Below are positions 1 through 5,331 of a stretch of 5,331 nt of DNA, one piece after another. The stretch is from Comamonadaceae bacterium (GTDB lineage: Bacteria > Pseudomonadota > Gammaproteobacteria > Burkholderiales > Burkholderiaceae_C): the NCBI GenBank assembly GCA_027490555.1, contig JAIXXW010000296.1:1-5331 (forward strand). Reading direction: 5' to 3'. A program made the translations under genes and the position numbers. Numbering within the stretch: position 1 is the first letter of the stretch; every line of letters starts with the position of its first letter. A model generated the notes under the pieces. The model ran no database searches. It saw only the letters and a list, made by a program, of their open reading frames with translations, and was not told where the DNA came from.

Positions 1-3000
1 GATCCTCAACGCGATTGCCGCCACGGCCGACGACGGCACGGGCGTGGACACGGCGGCCGAGCTGCAAAACGTGGTCACTGCGGCAGCCACAGCCGCCAGT
101 GCGGCGCTGGGCACCATCAGCGCCTACGCACAGAACAACAGCGGCACAGCCCCCACCTTGGCCGACTTCGCGGCGGCAGGTGTTGCCGGCGTGAACAGCA
201 TCAACCTGGCAGCGATCAACAGCGCCCTGACCAGCGCGCCGGTCACGGGCGCCCAAACCAATACCACGGCCAAAGTGCAGGACATCGTCAAAGCCTACAA
301 CGCGGTGTTGGGCTTGGCCGATGGCGCCGACAACACGGCCAACGCCAGCAACCCGGCCGCTGCGCAGTACGGCCTGATCGGCGTGACCGGTGTGGACAGC
401 GCCGCCAAGGCCAGCTTGCTGGGCGATGTGATCGACCGCAAGGCGGCTGCCGACGTGGACGCGGTGCCTGAGATCCAGGGTTTGGCCGACGCGGTGTCGG
501 CGGTGTTCAGCGGCGCGGCTGGGGGCACGGCGCCCACGCTGACGCAGCTGCAGGCGCTGGGCATCACCGGCGTGACCGCAGACAACCTGCCGGCGATTCT
601 TCATGCGATTGCCGCCACGGCCGACGACGGCACGGGCGTGGACACGGCGGCCGAGCTGCAAAACGTGGTCACTGCGGCAGCCACAGCCGCCAGCGCGTCA
701 TTGGCCACCATCAGCGCCTATGCGCAGAACAACAGTGGCACAGCCCCCACCGTGGCCGACTTCGCGGCGGCAGGTGTTGCGGGCGTGAACAGCACCAACC
801 TGGCGGCGATCAACAGCGTACTGACCAGCGCGCCGGTCGCAGGCGCACAGGCCGACACCACGGCCGAGGTGCAGGGCATTGTGGACACTTACGGCAAAGC
901 CCTGACCCTGGCCGATGGCGTCGCCGGCACCGGCAGCCCTTTGCAGGCTACGGAGTACCTGCGCCTGGGTGTCACTGGGCTAGACACCAGCAGCCCCACC
1001 CAAGCGCAGAGGCTGCAATTGCTCAACGAGGTGGTGGACCGCGCCAGCAGCACCGCCATCGACTCCATCGCCGAGATCGACACCTTGGTGGCCATCGTCA
1101 ATGCCGTGCAAGACACGGCTGCGGGCATCACGCCAGCACGCACGCTCTCCGCCGACGATTTCGCCCGCATCGGCGTGGCCGGTGTCTCCAGCGCCAACCT
1201 GGCTACAGTGTTGCAGGCCATCGCGGGGGTCACCGCCGCCAGTGTCGACACCGTGTCCGAACTGCAGGCCTTGGTCAATGGCAGCCTCAGCCTGACCCTG
1301 GGCGCCATCCGCAACGACACCGGTCCGAGCAGCAGCGACTTCATCACCAGCGACAACACCCTGAGCTTCAGCGGCACGACGACCGCGGCCGACGGCTCAT
1401 CCATCAGGATCGTGATCGACGGCGGCACCCCCAATGCCGTCACGCTGTTGGCCACTGCCGTGGGTGGCACCTGGACCGCCACCCACAGCGGTGTGCTGGC
1501 CGATGGCGCGCACGATGTGGCTGTGCACCTCACCGATGCCGCTGGCAATGTGGTGCGCTCTGCCACGCCGCGCACCGTGACCATCGACACCTCGGGCACC
1601 TTGCGTGAGGACGGCAGCACGGACACGGCCTTGGCCGGCAAGAGTCTGACCCTGGCGGCCATCACCCCCGACACCGGCTTTGACAGTGCCGACTTCATCA
1701 CAGGCAACGGGCGGTTGACCTACAGTGGCACCAGCAACGCGGCCGACGGCACGGCGGTGGCGCTCAGCATCGACGGCCGCACCGTCTACACCACCGTCAA
1801 CGCCGGCCAATGGCGCTACGACGATACGAGCAACCTGCTCAGTGCTGGCGCCCGCTCCGTGACAGCTTCTTTGGTGGATGCCGCGGGCAACGTCGCGGTC
1901 AGCACCTCCCTCACGTTCACCATCGACACTTCGCCGCTCACGGTCGACAGCAAAACCATGGGCCCGGTGGCTACGACCTCCAATTTGACGTTGATTTTCA
2001 GCGCCCCGGTCCAAGCCCAGGCTGGCAAGTTCATTGCCATTTACGACAGCACGAATCAGCTGTTCGAGCGCATCGACGTCAGCGACACCACGAGGGTGAG
2101 CATTTCAGACCGCGCCGTCACGGTCAATCCCAATGCCAACCTGGCCCTGGGCAGCAACTACTACGCCACCATCGATGCCGGTGCTTTCAAGTCCAGCGCC
2201 GCCACCTTTGCCGGTCTGGGGGGCCTGACCGACTGGACTTTCCAGCCGGTCGATCCCAGCACCTCCGTGGTGTGGGGCGGCACCGGTGTGAACGCCGTTG
2301 ATGGTCTGAACGCGGCCGAAATGGCCAACCTGGCCATCACGGGGGTGGTCAGCAGCGCCAACATCGGTGCGGTCAGCAACCCCGCCATCACGCGCATCAC
2401 CTTCACGCCCGACAGCGGCAGCCCGATCGTTTTGACCAGCAACCTGCCTGCGGTCGATCCTGTGACTCATGCCTGGACACTGACCAACGGCAGCTGGCTC
2501 AGCCAGTTGCAGTCCGGTACCCGCTACACCGTGTCAGCGCAGCTGGAGTCCACTGTCAACGGCACCCCTGTGGTGGCCACCTTCTCGGGGCAAAGCACCC
2601 TGGTCGACAGTGTGGCCCCCACGCTGACCATCACCAGCAGCGCCAGCCAACTCAATGCCGGGGAAAGCGCCACGCTGACCTTCACCTTCTCAGAGGCGCC
2701 TGTCGGTTTTGCACTTGGCGACATCAGCGCCCCCAGTGGCACCGTGAGCAACCTGCTGCCCACCGGTGACCCCAAGGTCTTCACCGCCACCTACACCCCC
2801 GCGTCGGTGCAAGCCAGCTCTGTGCAGCTGTCGGTGTCGGCCGGTGCTTTTGCCGACGCTGTGGGCAATGCCAGCGCCGCCGCCAGCACGCTGAGTCTGT
2901 CGGTCGACACCGTGGTGCCCAGCGTGACGGCGGTCAGTGTCTCGGGGGCCGATGCCGCACTGGCCCCCAAGGCCACATCCCTGGGGATGGGCGACAAGCT

Positions 3001-5331
3001 CCAGGTCACGCTCACCTTCAGCGAGGCCGTGACGGTCACAGGCAGCCCGGCCTACACCCTGGATGTGGGGGGGGTCGCCCGACAGGCGACCTACCTCAGC
3101 GGCAGTGGCAGCAACACCCTGGTTTTTGTGTACACCTTGGTGCAAGGCGACAACGACGTGGCCGGCGGGGTCACTGCCCTGGCCAACGCCCTCGGTCTGG
3201 CCGGTGGCAGCCTGCGCGACCTGGCCGGCAACCCGGCCAATCTGGCCACACCTGCGGTGGCCTCGGGTGCCAACACCGTGGTGGTGGACACCACCTACAC
3301 CGCCCTGCAAAACCTCAAGGCTGCAGCCGAGAACAACACCGCCTCGGCCCTCAGCACGCCTGCCAGCCTGTATGCCACGGCCGGTGTGACCGGGGTTGAC
3401 GCCGGCAAGCTCAGCGCCATCAACAGCGCCCTGAACGCGGTCGCCGTCACGGGCGATCAGGCCGACACCACCGCCGAAGTGCAGGGCATCGTCGACGCCT
3501 ACAGCGCCGTGCTGGCCCTGGCCGATGGGGGCAGCGCCGTGGGCACCACCGTCACGGCCGCCCAGTTTGCCCAGATCGGCGTCACCGGCATCGACACCAC
3601 CACGGCCGGTGCCACTGCGGTCAGCGCCGCCTCCAAGGCGAAGCTGCTCAGCGACGTGATCGACGCCTTGAGCAGCGCACAGGTCGACACTGTGCCCGAA
3701 GTCCAGGCCCTGTCCAATGCGGTGCTGGCCGTCATGGTCGGCGCCGCCGGCGGCACGCCGCCCACGCGCGCCCAGCTGGAGGCGCTGGGCATCACGGGCG
3801 TGACCGACCACAACCTCTCGGCCGTGCAGGCCGCCATTGCTGCCACCGCCGACAACGGCACCAGCGTGGACAGCCAGGCCGAATTGCAGTTCGTGGTCAG
3901 CTCGGGGGTGAACGCCGCCACCACCCAAGCCCTGAACAAGCTGAGTAACTATGCCGGCGACAACACCGCCCCAGCCCCGGCTGCGCCCGTGGGCACCGCA
4001 CCCACCCTGGCCGACTACGCCAACGCCAACGTCACCGGGGTGACCGTCGCCAATCTGGCGTCCATCAACGATGCGCTGGCCACGGCCTACGTCACCCGTG
4101 CGCTCAGCGACACCACCGCCGAAATCCAGGCCATCGTCGACGCCTACAACGCCCTGCGCAACTTTGCCGACAGTGGCAGCACCGCACCCACAGTGGCGCA
4201 GTACACGGCCATCGGTGCCGAGATTGGCGCTGCCGCCACCGACACGGAAAACCGCAACCTGCTCAACGACGTCATCGACGTGCAGGGCACGGCGGGTGTG
4301 GACACGGTGTCCGAGGTCAACCAGTTGGCCCGCATCGTCAACGCCGTGCAATTGGTGGCCGCCGGTGGCTCACCGACGCCCGCCCTGGCGGCCAGCGACT
4401 TCACGCTCCTGGGCTTGACCGGTGTGACCGGTGGCAACCTGACGGACCTGTTGGCCAGCATCGCCCTTCGCGCCGACGACGGCAGCCAAACCGACTCCCG
4501 CGCAGAACTGCAGTCCCTGATCGACTCTTACAACAAGACCCCCACCATGGCCCTGGCGGTGGACACCGGCGCGAGCGCCAGTGACGGCATCACCACCAAT
4601 GGCCAGACCAACGTCACCCTGCCCAGCGGGCTGGTGGGCTGGCAGTTCAGCACCGACAGCGGCAGCACCTGGAGCAGCACGCTCAACGGTTCGAGCTTCA
4701 TGCTGGCTGCGGGCAGCTATGCGGCCGGCGAGGTGCGCCTGCGAGGGGTGGATGCGGCGGGCAACTTCACCCAGGTGGTCAGCAACCCTGTACCCCTCAC
4801 GGTCGACACCAGCGCGCCCACCACACCCAGCCTGGCGCTGGGTGCGGGCGTGAGCAACGGCGCCACCAGCGCCGAGGCCACTCAGGCCGGCGGTGTGGTC
4901 ACCGTCACCGCAGAAAGCGGTGCCAGCACGGTGGTGACCTTCAGCCGGGGCGCCAACACGGTCACCAAGAGCGTCACCGGCACGGGCGCAGCCCAAGCGG
5001 TGGTGCTGAGCGCAGCTGACCTGACCACCCTGGGCGACGGCACGATCAGCGTCAGCGCCACGGCCATGGATGCGGCAGGCAACGCCAGCAGCGCTGGCAG
5101 CACCAGTTTCACGCTGGACACAGCGATCCCGACAGTCTCCAGCGTGGCCATCACCAGCGCCCAGAATGCGCTGAACAACACCCTCAACGCAGGCGATGTG
5201 GTCACCGCCACGGTGACCTTCTCCGAGAGCGTGACCGTCACCGGCACGCCCCAGCTGGGCCTGAACATTGGCGGCACCACCGTGCAGGCCAACTACGCCA
5301 GCGGCAGCGGCAGCAACGCGCTGACCTTCAC
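1..5331 (+). CDS. Internal fragment of a giant repeat-built surface adhesin with Ig-like and helical modules (both ends missing)
   Basis: One frame, with its first full codon at base 2, runs through all 1776 codons without a stop, so the gene enters and leaves the window. Order of parts: helical repeats (residues 1-427), six Ig-like domains (428-1097), helical repeats (1098-1513), then three or more Ig-like domains (1514 to the edge). There is no cysteine, only seven Met, and Asp/Glu clearly outnumber Lys/Arg, as is usual in large secreted adhesins. Recurrent D-x-x-G-N motifs and V/I/L-D-T/S-x-x-P linkers are typical of bacterial Ig-like domains in BapA-, LapF- and SiiE-like proteins. I infer a cell-surface or biofilm role and probable type I secretion; no signal peptide, RTX nonapeptide, retention domain or catalytic motif lies in this part. 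An S-layer or other extracellular repeat protein is the alternative. Reading frame is near certain; function is moderately supported. Confidence 0.93.
11..244 (+). repeat. Near-identical DNA direct repeat, copy 1 (partner at 605-838)
   Basis: Bases 11-99 match 605-693 without a mismatch (89 bases). By my hand alignment, 100-244 differ from 694-838 at 14 of 145 positions, giving about 94% identity over 234 bases. Similarity falls off just before base 11 and again after base 244. The tract starts inside a type 3 module and ends inside a type 1 module, so it does not follow module borders. Confidence 0.9.
11..604 (+). repeat. Tandem unit A1, 594 bp / 198 residues
   Basis: This is the first complete period of the helical block (residues 4-201), set by the recurrence of the A-I-A-A-T-A-D-D-G-T-G segment at bases 11 and 605, exactly 198 codons apart. 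It holds the end of a type 3 module, then a type 1, a type 2 and most of the next type 3. Its first 234 bases are nearly identical to the start of the following unit, while the rest shares architecture but is much more diverged. Confidence 0.85.
605..838 (+). repeat. Near-identical DNA direct repeat, copy 2 (partner at 11-244)
   Basis: This is the second copy of the 234-base tract, 594 bases downstream and in the same frame. About half of the differences from copy 1 are synonymous third-base changes. The amino-acid changes include A-L-G to S-L-A near residues 232-234, Leu to Val in the T-A-P-T-x-A-D-F motif, Ile to Thr before N-L-A-A-I-N, and Ala to Val before L-T-S-A-P-V. Confidence 0.9.
605..1216 (+). 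repeat. Tandem unit A2, 612 bp / 204 residues
   Basis: This second period (residues 202-405) follows unit A1 directly in the same frame. It keeps the order of the three module types, with opening glycines at residues 258, 323 and 391. Its type 2 module reads G-V-T-G-L-D rather than G-V-T-G-V-D, and its type 3 module carries a few extra residues (T-A-A-G-I-T-P-A-R-T) before the motif. Residues 406-427 are the last helix of the block, where S-V-D-T-V-S-E-L-Q takes the place of G-V-D-T-A-A-E-L-Q, and lead straight into the first Ig-like domain. Confidence 0.8.
1283..1594 (+). other. Ig-like domain 1 (residues 428-531), Big_13-like
   Basis: This beta-strand-rich domain opens with S-L-T-L-G-A-I-R-N-D-T-G and D-F-I-T-S-D, followed by L-S-F-S-G-T and A-A-D-G. 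It then has G-T-W-T-A near the middle, D-A-A-G-N at residues 512-516, and the closing linker T-I-D-T-S. This order (D-T-G, D-F-I-T, S-G-T, G-x-W, D-G, D-A-A-G-N, I-D-T) is that of the bacterial Ig-like repeats common in large adhesins; Big_13 is my best family guess from memory. A structural stalk role is likely. Confidence 0.78.
1643..1936 (+). other. Ig-like domain 2 (residues 548-645), paralogue of domain 1
   Basis: It has the same landmarks as domain 1: L-T-L-A-A-I-T-P-D-T-G, A-D-F-I-T-G-N, L-T-Y-S-G-T, A-A-D-G-T, then G-Q-W-R-Y, D-A-A-G-N at 626-630 and the exit linker T-I-D-T-S-P at 640-645. A charged linker (L-R-E-D-G-S-T-D-T) of about 16 residues separates it from domain 1. The match is close at protein level but DNA is well diverged, suggesting an old duplication. 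Confidence 0.78.
1937..2254 (+). other. Ig-like domain 3 (residues 646-751), SbsA-like type
   Basis: The pattern M-G-P-V-A-T-T-S-N-L-T-L-I-F-S-A-P-V, followed by G-K-F-I-A-I-Y-D-S and later A-V-T-V-N-P and L-x-x-G-S-N-Y-Y-A-T-I-D-A-G-A-F, is that of the Ig-like domain named for S-layer protein SbsA. Typical members read F-S-x-P-V, then I-x-I-Y-D, then Y-Y-x-x-I-D-x-G-A-F. It ends with W-T-F-Q-P-V-D. It lacks the D-A-A-G-N motif of its neighbours, as expected for this type. The family is also found in adhesins and is compatible with a stalk role. Confidence 0.72.
2255..2620 (+). other. Ig-like domain 4 (residues 752-873), I-N/L-N-A-A-E type
   Basis: The domain opens around V-N-A-V-D-G-L-N-A-A-E-M-A and L-A-I-T-G-V-V, resembling Ig-like adhesin repeats that start with D-x-x-[IL]-N-A-A-E followed by a strand ending in T-G. 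Later strands read I-T-R-I-T-F-T, A-W-T-L, G-S-W-L-S-Q-L and R-Y-T-V-S-A-Q-L. The exit linker is L-V-D-S-V-A-P at 867-873. At about 120 residues it is the longest but one of the Ig-like set. Assignment to a named family is uncertain. Confidence 0.62.
2621..2920 (+). other. Ig-like domain 5 (residues 874-973), Big_12-like
   Basis: Landmarks in order are L-T-I-T-S-S, L-N-A-G-E-S-A-T-L-T-F-T-F-S-E, F-A-L-G-D-I, G-T-V-S-N-L, K-V-F-T-A-T-Y-T-P, V-S-A-G-A-F-A-D-A-V-G-N (ending at residue 956) and S-V-D-T-V-V-P. This is the pattern I associate with the Big_12 bacterial Ig-like family, at its usual length of about 100 residues. The acidic residues at the strand ends and in the linker are plausible calcium ligands, by analogy with other giant adhesins. 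Confidence 0.75.
2921..3292 (+). other. Ig-like domain 6 (residues 974-1097), S-E-A-V-T-V-T-G type
   Basis: The landmarks are L-T-F-S-E-A-V-T-V-T-G-S-P near residues 1004-1016, Y-T-L-D-V-G-G, Y-L-S-G-S-G-S-N-T-L-V-F-V-Y-T, a Leu/Gly-rich strand (A-L-G-L-A-G-G-S-L), D-L-A-G-N at 1073-1077 and V-V-V-D-T-T at the end. This is a widespread Ig/cadherin-like repeat of large bacterial surface proteins. It matches the truncated domain 9 at the right edge closely. Its last strand runs directly into the second helical block, with no proline linker. Confidence 0.75.
3293..3898 (+). repeat. Tandem unit C1, about 202 residues
   Basis: Residues 1098-1299 hold one complete set of the three module types: type 1 (G-V-T-G-V-D-A-G-K-L-S-A-I-N-S-A-L), type 2 (G-V-T-G-I-D-T, K-L-L-S-D-V-I-D) and type 3 (L-G-I-T-G-V-T-D-H-N-L). 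The type 2 module has a short insertion, T-T-A-G-A-T-A-V-S, after its motif. The unit borders are approximate because helices run on without clear linkers. Confidence 0.7.
3899..4540 (+). repeat. Tandem unit C2, about 214 residues, with insertion and a degenerate motif
   Basis: Residues 1300-1513 form the second set. The type 1 module gains an Ala/Pro-rich stretch (A-P-A-P-A-A-P-V-G) around residues 1323-1331, which lengthens its spacing to about 80 residues, and its motif begins N-V-T-G-V. In the type 2 module the usual G-V-T-G-V-D is replaced by G-A-E-I-G at residues 1405-1409, while the downstream L-L-N-D-V-I-D is kept. The type 3 module reads G-L-T-G-V-T-G-G-N-L. Confidence 0.7.
4541..4819 (+). 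other. Ig-like domain 7 (residues 1514-1606)
   Basis: The domain opens with M-A-L-A-V-D-T-G-A-S-A-S-D-G-I-T, an entry strand like those of domains 1 and 2. The core W-Q-F-S-T-D-S-G-S-T-W, then S-F-M-L-A-A-G-S-Y, V-R-L-R-G-V-D-A-A-G-N (ending at 1588) and the exit linker T-V-D-T-S-A-P follow a common adhesin Ig-like pattern with a W-x-x-S-T-D-x-G-x-x-W core. It is somewhat short, at about 93 residues. Confidence 0.75.
4820..5131 (+). other. Ig-like domain 8 (residues 1607-1710)
   Basis: Landmarks are P-S-L-A-L-G-A-G-V-S-N-G-A-T-S-A-E-A, G-V-V-T-V-T-A-E-S-G, V-T-F-S-R-G, L-T-T-L-G-D-G-T-I-S-V-S-A-T-A, D-A-A-G-N at 1690-1694 and the exit linker F-T-L-D-T-A-I-P. The series L-x-x-L-x-D-G, strand, D-A-A-G-N, L-D-T is standard for tandem bacterial Ig-like repeats of secreted adhesins. 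It follows domain 7 with no extra linker. Confidence 0.75.
5132..5331 (+). other. Ig-like domain 9, cut by the window edge (from residue 1711)
   Basis: The visible part reads V-T-F-S-E-S-V-T-V-T-G-T-P, L-G-L-N-I-G-G and Y-A-S-G-S-G-S-N-A-L-T-F. This aligns strand for strand with domain 6 (bases 2921-3292). If it has the same length, roughly half of it lies beyond the window. A closing D-x-x-G-N and V-D-T linker are expected just downstream. Confidence 0.75.

Larger units (their letters stand above)
2..1282 (+). other. Helical repeat block A (residues 1-427)
   Basis: This Ala/Val/Leu/Asp-rich segment has no Trp and reads as short amphipathic helices. A recurring pattern is G-[VI]-[TA]-G-V, then N-L or K-x-x-L, an Ile/Leu-rich helix, an Asp-Thr, and E-[VIL]-Q-x-[IVL]-V. 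The glycine that opens the pattern sits at residues 60, 127, 187, 258, 323 and 391, a spacing of 60-71 residues. Modules come in a fixed order of three types: type 1 (x-N-L-A-A-I-N-S-x-L, ending I-V-x-x-Y), type 2 (L-L-x-[DE]-V-[IV]-D-R), type 3 (N-L-x-x-[IV]-L-x-A-I-A). The first module is cut by the window edge. I do not recognise a named family with confidence; three-helix modules such as GA or FIVAR are a loose analogy. It could be a spacer or a ligand-binding segment. Confidence 0.75.
3293..4540 (+). other. Helical repeat block C (residues 1098-1513)
   Basis: This is a second block of the same three-type modules as bases 2-1282. Opening positions are at residues 1128, 1193, 1263, 1343, 1405 and 1471, spaced 62-80 residues apart. 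Types 1, 2 and 3 appear twice in that order. Matches to block A include D-T-T-A-E-V-Q-G-I-V-D, L-G-I-T-G-V-T and A-I-A-A-T-A-D. The DNA copies here are much more diverged from block A and from each other than the 11-244 pair, often by third-base changes. The block ends at L-I-D-S-Y-N-K-T before the next Ig-like domain. Its function is unknown. Confidence 0.75.

Noticed and set aside
26..62. Possible EF-hand-like calcium loop in the T-A-D-D-G-T-G-V-D-T-A-A-E segment
   Set aside because: The spacing of acidic residues does not fit D-x-D-x-D-G-x-I-x-x-x-E: positions 1 and 3 and the hydrophobic position 8 are wrong. The other type 3 modules do not keep the D-D-G either.
11..838. Direct repeats as ends of a mobile element or a CRISPR-like array
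   Set aside because: The repeats are in-frame protein-coding units, the sequence between them codes for the same module family, and no transposase, inverted terminal repeat or regular spacer is present.
889..1707. A 272-codon open frame on the minus strand, and other antisense frames such as 4882-5292 and 3499-3939
   Set aside because: Their low-complexity Ala/Val/Ser/Thr sequences are mirror images of the repeats on the plus strand, and similar antisense peptides recur wherever the repeat recurs. No ribosome binding site or domain supports them.
1955..1957. In-frame ATG as an internal start (also at 2320, 2990, 3733 and 4550)
   Set aside because: No convincing purine-rich ribosome binding site precedes these codons, and the coding pattern and domain series continue without a break on both sides.
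1810..2301. Plus-strand open frames in other registers (also 603-788, 1101-1295, 3063-3389, 4071-4418, 4581-4853)
   Set aside because: They overlap the uninterrupted frame 2 coding sequence and give Pro/Arg/Trp/His-rich peptides without domain features. There is no sign of a frameshift in the main frame.
2690..4351. A 553-codon open frame on the minus strand
   Set aside because: It is antisense to the well-supported plus-strand frame. It is rich in Gly, His, Arg and Val with no recognisable domain, and crosses two unrelated module types. GC-rich repeats with G/C-ending codons give long stop-free antisense frames by chance.

Overview
The whole window is the inside of one very long plus-strand gene. 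The frame whose first full codon starts at base 2 stays open for 1776 codons with no stop, and neither the start nor the end of the gene is present. I see no intergenic sequence, RNA gene, promoter, terminator, insertion sequence or CRISPR array. Residue numbers here count from the first full codon, so residue n starts at base 3n-1.

The DNA is GC-rich (about two-thirds G+C by eye), with strongly G/C-ending codons. The protein is rich in Ala, Thr, Ser, Gly, Val and Asp, poor in Lys and Met, and has no cysteine. This fits a secreted, repeat-built giant adhesin or biofilm-matrix protein of a Gram-negative bacterium. A betaproteobacterium (Burkholderiales, perhaps Comamonadaceae) is my guess from style only; nothing in the window fixes the taxon.

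The layout alternates two kinds of module. Bases 2-1282 are a probably helical block: two tandem units of about 200 residues plus the end of a preceding one, each unit made of three related modules of about 66 residues. Bases 1283-3292 are six beta-sandwich, immunoglobulin-like domains of at least four sequence types. Bases 3293-4540 are a second helical block of two diverged units (six modules). Bases 4541-5331 are at least three more Ig-like domains, the last cut by the window edge.

In the likely working picture, the Ig-like domains form a long stalk, with Asp-containing linkers that may bind calcium, and the helical blocks are spacers or binding segments inserted in it. Export (probably type I), membrane retention and any ligand-binding tip would be encoded outside the window. 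The most notable features are the unfamiliar three-part helical repeat, its nearly identical DNA copies at 11-244 and 605-838, and the regular helical/Ig alternation.
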